A DNA stretch of 44,949 bases from Alphaproteobacteria bacterium (GCA_018830445.1 JAHJSN010000065.1:1-44949), one strand, 5' to 3'. Positions 32,905 through 43,986 are shown, counted from the stretch's first letter. Made by a program: numbers and translations. Notes: generated by a model from the sequence alone, not told the origin.

Positions 32905-33381
32905 ATGACCTTTATGAAGCCGACCTGGTTGGCGGGCGTACAATGTTACGGCCCCTACCAAGAAACCGTTCCAGGTGCGTGGAAGACCGTTCTGGATTGG
33001 CTTGACAGCGGCGCACATTATGAGATGCCGGATCGCGGATTCGGCCTGATGCATTCTGACCCCCGCATAGTCGCCCCGGAACAATTGCACTATCAGGCCG
33101 GCGTCGAGGTCACGCCGCAGTGGAAGCCAGCCGAATCAAGCCCGGTATCTCGAATGGAATTCAGGGGCGGCACCTACACAATACTGCGTCTCAATGGACC
33201 CTATTCCGCGCTCGGCGAGTTCATTTCGAACTACCGTGACACCTGGGTTCCTCGCTTGGGGCTTTGTCTGGACTCCGCAAGGCCGGCTCTGGCGATATAC
33301 CATAGCAACATCCGCAAGGTTGCGCCCGAGGATCAGGTCGCCGATGTCTGCCTGCCTGTCACCGCCGACGCGGCTAAGTGA
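32905..33381 (+). CDS. GyrI-like small-molecule-binding protein
   Basis: 158 residues. The part from about 60 on has the GyrI/AraC effector-binding pattern: FGLMHSDPRIVAPEQLHYQAG, VTPQWKP, a GGTYTILRLNGPYSALGEFI core, and VADVCLPV at the end. The family binds small hydrophobic compounds or inhibits gyrase; a stand-alone one is likely a sequestering or sensor protein. The ATG at 32905 is preferred (AAAAGGG four bases upstream) over one five codons earlier. About 90 bp separate it from the next gene. Confidence 0.78.
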   Translation: MTFMKPTWLAGVQCYGPYQETVPGAWKTVLDWLDSGAHYEMPDRGFGLMHSDPRIVAPEQLHYQAGVEVTPQWKPAESSPVSRMEFRGGTYTILRLNGPYSALGEFISNYRDTWVPRLGLCLDSARPALAIYHSNIRKVAPEDQVADVCLPVTADAAK

Positions 33382-33471
33382 GTCCGAAGGCCGTATCCGG
33401 ACGCCACCGTGCGGTTGCCATTCCTTCCCCTATTTGGCATCGTGGCTTCGTTGATGAATTGGAGTTTTACG

Positions 33472-33762
33472 ATGTTCGCAAGAGTAACGCGTTACCGCAT
33501 GAAGAAGGAATCGATCGAGGCGGCCAAGTCGATGCTTGCGGAACTCAAGCCGCAAATCATGTCGCTGCCGGGCATGTTGAATTTCATAAATGTCGTGAAT
33601 GATGATGGCTACGGGTATGTGATCTCCGTCGTCGAAAGCGAAGAAATTTCGAACGCCAACCAGGACAAGGTGCAGGCAATCTGGACACTGTTCGCCGAAC
33701 ACCTCGCCGAGCCGCCGGTGGCCGATGGCTTCATGGTCCTGATGAACGAAGCCAACCGCTGA
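33472..33762 (+). CDS. Antibiotic biosynthesis monooxygenase (ABM)-like protein
   Basis: 96 residues with the dimeric alpha-beta barrel pattern: FARVTRYRMKKESIEAAKSM, MLNFINVVNDDGYGYVISV, and VQAIWTLFAEHLAEPPVADGF (in pieces). Members act as small monooxygenases or as stress-related proteins; the substrate is unknown. GGAG lies eight bases before the ATG at 33472. It may be co-transcribed with the GyrI-like gene. Confidence 0.7.
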   Translation: MFARVTRYRMKKESIEAAKSMLAELKPQIMSLPGMLNFINVVNDDGYGYVISVVESEEISNANQDKVQAIWTLFAEHLAEPPVADGFMVLMNEANR

Positions 33763-33832
33763 ATAGTCTCCCGATCGGGGAGTCACAACGCGTCTGCGGC
33801 TCCATGCAAAGTGAATGCGCTCAAGCGCGAGT

Positions 33833-34636
33833 TCACTTCCGGCCCCATACCTGCGCGACCGTATACATCGTGAATGACGTATCCGGCAAAGCCAGGTGCG
33901 CACGGCACTCGCGGAGCGCCCGGTCCAGTTCCTCTTCCCCCAGAAGCTTCTGGTTCAGAATCGTGCCCCGAAGTGATTCGACCGTCGACGGCAGATAATC
34001 GACCATCGCGTCCGAGCTTGTGACGCCGACGATGAACGGCCGGAATTGAACATCCCGGACGGGCGACTGCTTCACCATGAAATAGAGGCGCCTCGCCAAC
34101 TCCAGATCAGCCCCAACACCCTTGAATGCGCCGAGGAGGGCAGCTTTAAGCGTCTCCCAGGATTCGTGCGGCGGATAACAATTCAGGCTGGTTGCGTCCG
34201 GCTCCTGCAATGCGATGAACCCACCCGGTCGCGCCAGCCGGATAGCCTCCTTCAACAGCGCCTCGGCATCTCCGGCCGTACTTGCCAGGAACCGCATATG
34301 GACGAAATCGAAACTGTCGGCCGATAATCCGGACCCGTAGGCGTCGCTCTGGATGAATTCGGTGTTCAGGGCTGCCGATTTCCTGGCGTAATCGATGAAA
34401 CCCTTGTTCATGTCGAGTCCCACGACTCGACCGGTCGGGCCGACTCCACGGCTGAGAATATCCGTGATTCCTCTGGGTCCGCAGCCGATATCGAGACAGT
34501 GCCAGCCCTCCGCCAACCCCATCAGGTCCAGCATTGTCTCGGTGTCGGGAGCCATCGCCGTGCCTTGGTCAAGCAAACGCTCGATCTCGCCGATGCGGCT
34601 CTCGATCGGGTAATGGCCTTCGAATGTTTCTGCCAT
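33833..34636 (-). CDS. Class I SAM-dependent methyltransferase
   Basis: 267 residues. Motif I for S-adenosylmethionine is DIGCGPRGITDIL at about 49-61, followed by RVVGLDMNKGFIDYARKSA (acidic motif II) and FVHMRFLAST. Rossmann fold; the acceptor is unknown, small-molecule or lipid methylation is likely. The start at 34636 follows GGAG nine bases upstream; the frame goes on upstream for 150 bases without support. It diverges from the DUF1232 gene. Confidence 0.85.
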   Translation of the reverse strand: MAETFEGHYPIESRIGEIERLLDQGTAMAPDTETMLDLMGLAEGWHCLDIGCGPRGITDILSRGVGPTGRVVGLDMNKGFIDYARKSAALNTEFIQSDAYGSGLSADSFDFVHMRFLASTAGDAEALLKEAIRLARPGGFIALQEPDATSLNCYPPHESWETLKAALLGAFKGVGADLELARRLYFMVKQSPVRDVQFRPFIVGVTSSDAMVDYLPSTVESLRGTILNQKLLGEEELDRALRECRAHLALPDTSFTMYTVAQVWGRK

Positions 34637-34894
34637 CGGCAACACTCCAGCAGTGCTAGTGTTTCGGATTTTGTCGGTGTCTTGCCACGGCAGTTGCGCA
34701 GGTATCGGATTGGTTTCCGGTTGGAGCCTGCGAATAACTGAATTGCCGCAACAGGTTGCGGAAAGTGAATGGGTTCCCCGACGATGCACCTATTGCGGTA
34801 ATGTAACTGACGACGGTCGCGTCGGCATGTAAAAACGACCTCCATGTGGAGACGAAGCTCCTGCAGAGGAATCCTGCAATCTTCTCGAAGTCCA

Positions 34895-35275
34895 ATGCAA
34901 TTCGCTAGGTCCTGGGCTCGCGCCTTGAAGCGCGATCTAACCGCGCTTTATCTCGCCGGTCGCGATGGCCGGACGCCTTGGTTCGCAAAACTTCTGGCGG
35001 TGATCGTCGTCGCCTATGCCTTGAGCCCGATCGACCTCATCCCGGATTTCATCCCCGTCATCGGCTATCTCGACGACCTTCTGCTGGTGCCGCTCGGCAT
35101 TCTCCTCACGATACGTTTGATCCCGGCGGACTTGATGGCGGAGTTCCGTCGGCGCGCGGAGGCAATGAGCCGGCTCCCGGCAAATCGAACTGCCGCAGCG
35201 GCTATTGTGGTGATTTGGGTGGCGGCAGCTGCCATCGTTGGCGTCTGGCTGTGGCGTTTCCTCGAAACCGGCTAA
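34895..35275 (+). CDS. YkvA/DUF1232 family membrane protein
   Basis: 126 residues. The DUF1232 core is recognisable: LLAVIVVAYALSPIDLIPDFIPVIGYLDDLLL (in pieces, about 34-63), a hairpin of two helices with the conserved SPIDLIPDF; a C-terminal helix follows (about 100-120). Function unknown, inner membrane. The start at 34895 has only a weak GAAG upstream. Confidence 0.85.
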   Translation: MQFARSWARALKRDLTALYLAGRDGRTPWFAKLLAVIVVAYALSPIDLIPDFIPVIGYLDDLLLVPLGILLTIRLIPADLMAEFRRRAEAMSRLPANRTAAAAIVVIWVAAAAIVGVWLWRFLETG

Positions 35276-35376
35276 TCTCGCCTAAGCGATTTACGATGCG
35301 TGCAGACCCGTGCAATTGTCCCGCCGGAACGAGCTGGGAGCTCTCGGCGAAACCGATACACCGGCTTGCGGAGAAA

Positions 35377-35489
35377 CGTCATGGCGCGGATGTCGCCGCG
35401 CAGCGGCGATGGGCACCTGAAGCGCAATGAAAGCGCGGGTGCTGGTCGGCACCTGAAGCGCAATGAAAATGCGGGCATCCAGCCCAACA
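35377..35489. repeat. REP-like repeat with a 36-bp tandem unit
   Basis: CGTCATGGCGCGGATG and following bases (35377 on) reappear at 42974-43024. A unit starting GGCACCTGAAGCGCAATGAAA is present at 35412 and again at 35448, 36 bp apart. The piece GGGCATCCAGCCCAACA at 35473-35489 is also at 20274-20290. The block fills the space behind the DUF1232 gene together with the inverted-repeat element at 35507. Confidence 0.7.
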
Positions 35490-35506
35490 CCAATTTAGCT
35501 CGTCAA

Positions 35507-35739
35507 CACAAGCTTGCGCCGTGCCTATCCCGTTAGTACCGGAAATCCGCTTAAACCACCAACTCCATGGCCGGGCTTGACCCGGCCATCCAGGGCCGTC
35601 ACTGGCAACCGTTCGCGAAACATCCCCTGGATGGCCGCCTCGGAGGGCGGCCATGGAGTGTGAGGTGAATAATATTGCAGAGTTTTGCGAAGCCCTTACG
35701 GTTTCCATCCGGTACTAACGGGATAGGCATGAGCTTGTG
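35507..35739. mobile_element. Palindromic element with 22-bp perfect terminal inverted repeats (MITE-like)
   Basis: Bases 35522-35543 (TGCCTATCCCGTTAGTACCG...) are the exact reverse complement of 35708-35729; an outer 8-bp arm CACAAGCT/AGCTTGTG extends the pairing to 35507 and 35739. Inside, ACTCCATGGCCG (35562-35573) pairs with 35648-35659, and GGCCATCCAGGG pairs with CCCTGGATGGCC. No gene inside. The bases 35740-35926 after it lead to a TTG-started gene and show no further element. Confidence 0.78.
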
Positions 35740-35926
35740 CAGTGTTGAGCAAAGGAAGTGCTGGCTTCATAAAATGGTCCGTGAACTCAAAAATAGCGCG
35801 CGCAGTGAGATTGTAACAAACTGATCGCATAGGCGATCCGGGAGCAAGGCGACCCGGCACGAGTACCGCCCCATCGGAGCGCGTACCGCGCGTGAGATCA
35901 ACTATGGCGCAGAAGGGGATCTTATT

Positions 35927-36709
35927 TTGCCAAGCGAAGATCTGATCTACGAAGTCCGCGATTCGATCGGCCATGTTATTTTCAACCGGCCGGCTGCGCG
36001 CAACGCCTTCACGATCGATATGTACACGAGCCTCGCCGAGATCTGCGCGCAAGCCCCCACAGACGGGTCGGTGAAGGCAATCATCATGACGGGCGCCGGC
36101 GACAAGGCATTCGGTTCCGGCACCGACATGACCCAGTTTCGTGGTTTCGCTACGTCGCAGGATGCCTGGGGCTACGAAGATAAGATGGAAGGTGTGCTTT
36201 CCAGAATCGAACGATGCCCGGTACCGACGATTGCCGCCATCAACGGCGCATGCACCGGCGGCGGAGCCGCGATTGCCGCCTGCTGCGACATCCGCCTCAC
36301 GACAGCCAATTTGAAATTCGGCTTCCCCATCGCCCGCACCCTCGGCAACTGCCTCTCGGTCAACAATCTTCGCCGCCTGTCCGATCTGTTGGGCAAGGGC
36401 CGGGTGCACGAGATCATGCTGACCGCTCGGCTGATCGAAGCTCCTGAGGCCCTCGCGATCGGACTCGTTTCGGAAGTCGTGGACACGGTCGACACGTTAC
36501 AAGTCCGCGCCGGCCTCATCGCCGAAAGTATAGCTGCCAACGCCCCGTTGACGATGCGTGCGACCAAGGAGGGCCTGCGTCGGATCGGCGAAGCCTCAAG
36601 CGCCATCGACGACCGCGACCTGATCGAGATGTGCTATATGAGCGAGGACTTCAAGGAAGGCATGGAAGCCTTCCTGAGCAAGCGCAAACCCGAGTGGAAG
36701 GGGCGATAG
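35927..36709 (+). CDS. Enoyl-CoA hydratase/isomerase family protein
   Basis: 260 residues of the crotonase superfamily. The oxyanion-hole segments are present: KAFGSGTDMTQF (first) and NGACTGGGAAIAACCDIRL (second), and a C-terminal trimerisation helix. The substrate CoA ester is unknown. The start is TTG at 35927 behind AAGGGG; no in-frame ATG lies nearby. The gene is preceded by a 650-bp gene-free stretch filled with palindromic elements. Confidence 0.87.
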   Translation: MPSEDLIYEVRDSIGHVIFNRPAARNAFTIDMYTSLAEICAQAPTDGSVKAIIMTGAGDKAFGSGTDMTQFRGFATSQDAWGYEDKMEGVLSRIERCPVPTIAAINGACTGGGAAIAACCDIRLTTANLKFGFPIARTLGNCLSVNNLRRLSDLLGKGRVHEIMLTARLIEAPEALAIGLVSEVVDTVDTLQVRAGLIAESIAANAPLTMRATKEGLRRIGEASSAIDDRDLIEMCYMSEDFKEGMEAFLSKRKPEWKGR

Positions 36710-36727
36710 CGATAGACCCTGCTACGA

Positions 36728-37486
36728 TCAGCTCGTCGGTCCTTCGAGCCACGCAGCTCCGACAATCGGCCCGCCCGCGCCTTGCTGGACCAGCACCGCG
36801 AAAGCGTCGGTGTCGGACTGCTTGACGGAAGCGCTATCTAGACGGAAGGTTTCTGCCTTGCCGGTCCACATACCGACCGCAGAGAAATCCCGCACGACGT
36901 TGTAGTACGTCAGCCTTCGCCCGCCGTTCTCACCGCGTTTGATCTCGACGTCGCCCGATTTCTTCACCGCCGCCAGCCAGACGGTGCATCGCTCTGCGGC
37001 GGGATGGGTGGGGGAGGCACCTATTTCTATCACGATGGTCGCGTCTTCCGAGCGGATGGCGACAGGCAGATCGATCGGCGCCAGCCGGTCCATCGCGATG
37101 ATAGCCTTGTCGATCAGCCTGCCGTGCGATCCGACTTCATGGACGCGTCCATTGACGATGACCTGCGGCGTATAGACCTTGCCGTCACCGCGCGTATGAG
37201 CGTAGTTCCGCTGCCGCTGAGAGAACTGGGGCGAAGCGAACGTGTCTTTCCAACCCAGATAGTCCCAGTAGTGGACCGGCATCGACAGTGCCAGCACGTC
37301 CTGCCGCTCGATATACATTTTGAGGAGCGCATCCGCCGGCGGACACGAGGAACAGCCCTGGCTGGTGAACAGTTCGACCACCGCTCTGATTTTGCTGTCT
37401 TCGGCCCGCGCCTGTCCGCCCGCCACGACAAGTAGAGCACAGATGGCGGCGGACAAAGAAATCCACGAGTGGCGATCATTCGGCAT
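36728..37486 (-). CDS. DUF1223 family exported protein
   Basis: 252 residues. A signal peptide occupies 1-29 (cleavage ARA-ED). The thioredoxin-like segment VVELFTSQGCSSCPPADALL holds Cys45 and Cys48 (CSSC); PVHYWDYLGWKDTFASPQFSQRQ and the GKVYTPQVIVNG part are family signatures of DUF1223. It is likely periplasmic; the redox role is an inference. It lies downstream of acnA on the same strand, separated by about 200 bp, as in other Rhizobiales. Confidence 0.88.
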   Translation of the reverse strand: MPNDRHSWISLSAAICALLVVAGGQARAEDSKIRAVVELFTSQGCSSCPPADALLKMYIERQDVLALSMPVHYWDYLGWKDTFASPQFSQRQRNYAHTRGDGKVYTPQVIVNGRVHEVGSHGRLIDKAIIAMDRLAPIDLPVAIRSEDATIVIEIGASPTHPAAERCTVWLAAVKKSGDVEIKRGENGGRRLTYYNVVRDFSAVGMWTGKAETFRLDSASVKQSDTDAFAVLVQQGAGGPIVGAAWLEGPTS

Positions 37487-37629
37487 CAGGTGACGAACCC
37501 TTTCTGCATCCCTGTATCCGGCGGATACCTTCGTCCTCAATATCCAGAATGTCGTCATCAATAGGAAGTCACGAACGGTTTACGGCGTAAATACCGCCTT
37601 TACGGCCTGCCAATCGAGCCCGCAAACGA

Positions 37630-37658
37630 ACGCGGGGCCAACTGAAATGGCCCCGCGT
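37630..37658. terminator. Terminator hairpin after acnA
   Basis: ACGCGGGGCCA (37630-37640) pairs with TGGCCCCGCGT (37648-37658) around a seven-base loop. It lies 26 bases after the acnA stop on the minus strand; the following bases are moderately T-rich (TTCGTTTG). Confidence 0.7.
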
Positions 37659-37683
37659 ATGCGTCGGTTTGCGGGTTTGGACG

Positions 37684-40398
<2,715 letters not shown>

Positions 40399-40656
40399 GA
40401 GCAGGCCTCCTTATCAAGTTATGGAGAGCCGCGCCGCCGGAGCGCCGGCGGAAGAGATGCTGGAAACGCCGAAAAGCCGGCCGCGCGTGCCCGCCTGACG
40501 ACAGCGTCTCGTTTTTTTGCGCTAGCAACAGTCGTTCTGGCCCCCTTATATAGGCGCGCGGCGGGCGATGCTACTCAACTTGAGAATGCCCGCCGTCTCG
40601 CCAGCGGCGACCATTCGCCCCGTCCCACCGGAATTGAACCACGCCCAGGAATTATT

Positions 40657-41289
40657 TTGCGCCTAACTGCCGATAACCTGAAGATTCGACGCGGCAACCG
40701 GCTGGTCATCGACGAACTGTCATTTGCGGCGGTCTCGGGCGAAGCGCTGCTTCTGACCGGCCCGAACGGGGCCGGCAAGACCACCCTGCTTCGCGCCATA
40801 GCGGGGTTCTTGCCTCTCGAATCCGGCAATATCGCTCTCGATGGCGGCGATCTGGAGCACGAAATCGGCGAACAGGCCCATTACGTCGGCCACGCCAACG
40901 GCATCAAATCGAGCCTGACGGCGGGCGAAAATCTCGAATTCTGGGGTGCCTATCTCGATGCTGCGGCCTCGCGCGCCGCGCGCCGTGACCGCGTCCTCGA
41001 CGCGCTCGAACGCCTCAAGCTGGCGTCCCTTGAAGATATCCCGGCAGCTTATTTGTCCGCCGGACAGAAGCGCCGGCTGGGTCTTGGACGCCTTCTCGTG
41101 GCGGACCGCCCGCTGTGGCTGCTGGATGAGCCGACCGTTTCGCTCGACGCGGCGTCCGTTGCCCTTTTGGCCGGGATCGTCAAGGAGCATCTGGCCGGTG
41201 GCGGTCTCGTTCTGGCCGCCACCCACATCCCGCTTGGCCTCTCGGACGCCCGCGAACTCCGTTTGGGCCAGATGGAGGCGGCACGGTGA
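40657..41289 (+). CDS. ccmA: Heme exporter ATP-binding protein
   Basis: 210 residues, ABC ATPase: Walker A GPNGAGKTT at 35-43, signature LSAGQKRRLGLGRL and Walker B LWLLDEPT. With CcmB and CcmC it forms the inner-membrane complex that releases holo-CcmE in cytochrome c maturation. The start is TTG behind AGGA, which matches the family N-terminus (LRLTADNL). The stop is followed by a 214-bp spacer with a REP-like palindrome, whereas ccmA and ccmB are usually adjacent. Confidence 0.93.
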   Translation: MRLTADNLKIRRGNRLVIDELSFAAVSGEALLLTGPNGAGKTTLLRAIAGFLPLESGNIALDGGDLEHEIGEQAHYVGHANGIKSSLTAGENLEFWGAYLDAAASRAARRDRVLDALERLKLASLEDIPAAYLSAGQKRRLGLGRLLVADRPLWLLDEPTVSLDAASVALLAGIVKEHLAGGGLVLAATHIPLGLSDARELRLGQMEAAR

Positions 41290-41311
41290 ACCCCTTCGAC
41301 CCGCGAACACC

Positions 41312-41450
41312 TCCGTCATCCCGGCGAAAGCCGGGACCCAGCCAAGCTTCCGGGGCACGCGACCGAGTGCTGCTGGGTTCATGCTGCGCCGGCTACGGTC
41401 TCTGCGAGCCGGGTGTTGAGCAAAGCAACAACACCGGCTTGCGCATCGCG
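41312..41450. repeat. REP-like palindromes inserted between ccmA and ccmB
   Basis: TCATCCCGGCGAAAGCCGGGA (first 20 bases are the common alphaproteobacterial REP-type hairpin) at about 41314, GGACCCAGC with a later GCTGGGTTC, and CCGGGTGTTG against CAACACCGG around ten bases. They occupy the 214-bp gap 41290-41503 where no gene is supported; a short frame running through it is only the repeat. Confidence 0.7.
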
Positions 41451-41503
41451 ACAACCTTGGGCCGTGTTGGCGACGTAGGTTTTGCGAGCAGGGGACGCTG
41501 TCC

Positions 41504-42172
41504 ATGACCCCGTTCTTGACCCTCCTGCGCCGCGACATCACGCTTGCGCTCCGCGAAGGGGGAGCCATCGGCACCGCGCTCGGTTTCTACCTGATCGTGA
41601 TCGCATTGCTGCCGCTCGGCCTCGGCCCCGACCTCAATCTCCTTAGCCGCATCGCGCCGGGACTTCTTTGGATCGCGCTATTGCTGTCCGCGCTTCTTTC
41701 ACTGGGGCGCATGTTCGAAACCGACCACGAGGATGGCTCGCTGGAATTGCTGGCGATCGGCGGGCCGCCGCTCGAGATGGTCGCCGCCGCCAAGGCGCTT
41801 GCCCATTGGCTGACGACCGGAATCCCGCTGGCGCTCCTGGCGCCGTTGCTCGGAATCCTCCTGAACCTCGACATCTCGGCTTATGGCGTTCTCATACTGA
41901 CGATGCTCGTCGGCACGCCTGCCATCAGCTTTCTCGGCGCGATTGGCGCGGCGCTGACGCTGAGAGCCCGTCGCGGCGGGCTGCTGCTGGCACTTTTGAT
42001 CCTGCCGCTATACGTGCCGACACTGATCTACGGCATCCAGGCGATATCGTCGGCGATGCTCGCCGGACAGTCGTTCTGGCCTCCGTTCCTGATCCTCAGC
42101 GCGCTGTCTCTGGGCTCCCTGGTCCTCGGCCCCCTCGCCTCCGCCGCCGCGCTCCGCATTCAGTTGCAATAG
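41504..42172 (+). CDS. ccmB: Heme exporter membrane protein CcmB
   Basis: 222 residues, six hydrophobic helices. The N-terminus LRRDITLALREGG and the segment FETDHEDGSLELL are characteristic for CcmB. It is the membrane half of the CcmAB ABC unit. The ATG follows AGGGGAC. About 930 bp separate its stop from ccmC, instead of a few bases. Confidence 0.93.
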   Translation: MTPFLTLLRRDITLALREGGAIGTALGFYLIVIALLPLGLGPDLNLLSRIAPGLLWIALLLSALLSLGRMFETDHEDGSLELLAIGGPPLEMVAAAKALAHWLTTGIPLALLAPLLGILLNLDISAYGVLILTMLVGTPAISFLGAIGAALTLRARRGGLLLALLILPLYVPTLIYGIQAISSAMLAGQSFWPPFLILSALSLGSLVLGPLASAAALRIQLQ

Positions 42173-42181
42173 CTTGCTTCA

Positions 42182-42197
42182 TGTTTCACGTGAATCT
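42182..42197. promoter_or_regulatory. parS-like sequence
   Basis: TGTTTCACGTGAATCT matches the widely conserved chromosome-segregation site TGTTTCACGTGAAACA at 14 of 16 positions. It lies 10 bases after the ccmB stop. The right arm is degenerate, and true sites usually cluster near parAB; a chance match is possible. Confidence 0.35.
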
Positions 42198-42353
42198 GCA
42201 ACTTGACGTGCCAAGAGAGCCAACCCAGTGCGCAATTTACATGCGAAATGATGAATCATCCGCCACCGGAGAGACTCGAAAAGTCAAGTAAGTTGAATCC
42301 TTTATCCAGGACTCTTTAAGGTTGCAGATGTTCTCGTTGGGTTCTAAAAGTTG

Positions 42354-42495
42354 GGCACCATCGGAGGTCTAGGCCGATGGTGCCGGAATCCCCGCCAGTT
42401 TCTGAGGCTGGCAGCGGGGCGTTCAATGAGAACAACGCCATTTGTAGCGGGTAGGCTAGGGCGGTCAATACCAGCCTCTCTCACAAGAGGGGAAA
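42354..42495. repeat. Hairpin array ahead of the WYL gene
   Basis: GGCACCATCGG pairs with CCGATGGTGCC (loop 9 bases, about 42354-42385); CCCCGC..CAG pairs with CTGGCAGCGGGG (about 42391-42420); CCTCT pairs with AGAGG near the ribosome site (42476-42492). They fill the 327-bp gap after ccmB together with a low-GC stretch (mid-40s % in the lines 42241-42360). Leader, small RNA or element end are possible. Confidence 0.5.
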
Positions 42496-42499
42496 ACCC

Positions 42500-42808
42500 A
42501 TGACCACTATCGCCACAGCAACAATTGTTGCTGCAATAGAGAGTCGCACGTGCATTCGTATCGATTATGACCCTGGCGACCGGCTAATTGAGCCCCACGC
42601 GTACGGTCGAGGCGAAGATGGCCAACTGTTGCTCAGGGCCTACCAAGTTGCTGGAGCGAGCGCGTCAGGTGAGCACGAGCATTGGAAGCTCTTTCGTGTA
42701 GACCGCGTACGCGATATTGAACCTACCGACCAACCTGCCTTCGTGCCACGGCCCGGCTATAAGCATGGCGACAGTGCAATGAAAGGCGGAATCATCGCTG
42801 AGCTCTGA
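42500..42808 (+). CDS. Stand-alone WYL-domain protein
   Basis: 102 residues. The middle part fits the WYL fold: TCIRIDYDPGDRLIEPHAYGR, DGQLLLRAYQVAG, then HWKLFRVDRVRDIE, the strand pattern of WYL domains that bind ligands or nucleic acid and often regulate defence systems. There is no HTH, so it is an isolated sensor domain. Lower GC, a strong ribosome site (GAGGGG) and a terminator of its own mark it as a complete unit inserted into the ccm operon. Target unknown. Confidence 0.72.
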   Translation: MTTIATATIVAAIESRTCIRIDYDPGDRLIEPHAYGRGEDGQLLLRAYQVAGASASGEHEHWKLFRVDRVRDIEPTDQPAFVPRPGYKHGDSAMKGGIIAEL

Positions 42809-42828
42809 TCAGTTACTCAAGAATAGCG

Positions 42829-42854
42829 AAGGCCAGCCTGTCGGCTGGCCTTTT
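42829..42854 (+). terminator. Intrinsic terminator after the WYL gene
   Basis: AAGGCCAGCC and GGCTGGCCTT form a 10-bp stem with loop TGTC, followed by TTTTC. It would stop transcripts coming from ccmB and WYL before ccmC, which therefore needs its own promoter in 42860-43101. Confidence 0.85.
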
Positions 42855-42973
42855 CAATTCGATGAGGCTGAGATGCGGAGAACCGTCGGGTGCCGGATGC
42901 CACGGCTCCACACCGGCTTGCCGAGTGTGGACCCATGAAACAGCGTTGGACATCCGCATCCGCCACGTAGAAT

Positions 42974-43024
42974 CGTCATGGCGCGGATGCCGCGAAGCGG
43001 TGGGCATCCCAAGCGCCCAATAAA
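42974..43024. repeat. REP-like repeat, second copy
   Basis: CGTCATGGCGCGGATG, then CGCGAAGCGGTGGGCATCC and AAGCGC, matches the block at 35377-35438 with small changes. It lies in the ccmC upstream region (42855-43101) and is the only feature seen there apart from an imperfect inverted repeat near 42900. Confidence 0.65.
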
Positions 43025-43101
43025 AAAGCCAAATTGCCGCGTTAACCGCAGGCATGCACGCGATTGCGAAATGCCCGCCAAGCCCCTAAAACCCACGGAC
43101 C

Positions 43102-43905
43102 ATGACCAACCAGTCCATCACCCAGAAGCTTGCCAACCCGACGCGGTTCATGTCGCTGTCGGGCGCTGTACTGCCCTGGCTCGCCGCCTTGGCCGTCGCG
43201 GTCATCGCCTTCGGTCTTTATCGCGGCTGGACCGCCCCGCCTGATTACCAGCAGGGCGAAACGATCCGCATCATGTACATCCACGTCCCGGCGGCCTGGC
43301 TCGCCATGATGGGCTACGCGCTTGTGGCGTTTTCAAGCTTCGGCCTGCTCGTCTTCCGCCACCCGCTGGCGGACGTGTCGGCCAAGGCCGCAGCCCCGAT
43401 CGGCGCAGCTTTCACACTGCTCGCCCTGATCACGGGATCGCTGTGGGGCAAGCCGATGTGGGGCACCTATTGGGTCTGGGATGCCCGCCTCACCTCGGTA
43501 CTGATCTTGTTCTTCCTGTACCTTGGACTGATCGCTCTGCGCTCCTCGATCGAGGAAGAAACGCTGGCCGCCAAGCTGACCGCGGTCCTGGCCCTCGTCG
43601 GGGTGATTATCCTCCCCTTCATCAAGATATCGGTGGAAGGCCTTTCGATCCCCTGGCTCGGCCTTGAGATTCCCGCCTGGAATACGCTCCACCAGCCTTC
43701 CAGCGTGTTCCGCGCCGACGGACCGAAAATCCATTCTTCACAGCTCTACCCGCTGCTTTATTCGGCGGTGGGCTTCTCGCTTCTTTTCTTCGCGCTCCAT
43801 ATGAAGGGCATGAGGAACGAAATCCTGCGCCGCCGGGTGAAGTCCCTGCGCATCGCCGAAGTCGACCGCGCCCGCGCCGCCGAAGCCGCAGCCCCCGCCG
43901 AATAG
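43102..43905 (+). CDS. ccmC: Heme exporter protein CcmC
   Basis: 267 residues, six transmembrane helices. The tryptophan-rich WWD domain is WGTYWVWDARLTS at 120-132; the heme-ligand histidines are His61 (YIHVPAAW) and His197 (TLHQPSS). It hands heme to CcmE in the periplasm. The N-terminus has the usual LANPTRFM. ccmD follows after 81 bp. Confidence 0.96.
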   Translation: MTNQSITQKLANPTRFMSLSGAVLPWLAALAVAVIAFGLYRGWTAPPDYQQGETIRIMYIHVPAAWLAMMGYALVAFSSFGLLVFRHPLADVSAKAAAPIGAAFTLLALITGSLWGKPMWGTYWVWDARLTSVLILFFLYLGLIALRSSIEEETLAAKLTAVLALVGVIILPFIKISVEGLSIPWLGLEIPAWNTLHQPSSVFRADGPKIHSSQLYPLLYSAVGFSLLFFALHMKGMRNEILRRRVKSLRIAEVDRARAAEAAAPAE

Positions 43906-43986
43906 GCCAGCCCTGCCCCGACTGGCCCCGACTGGCATAGTGCCCGGCTCCGACCGGAAAATAGCCCGGCAAGGAGAAACGACCCG

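Noticed and set aside
35300-35708. Several short frames across the repeat block behind the DUF1232 gene
   Set aside because: They only translate palindromic repeat DNA; no ribosome sites or conserved composition.
42813-43096. Short frames on the minus strand ahead of ccmC
   Set aside because: They run through the terminator and a REP-like repeat and show no protein character.
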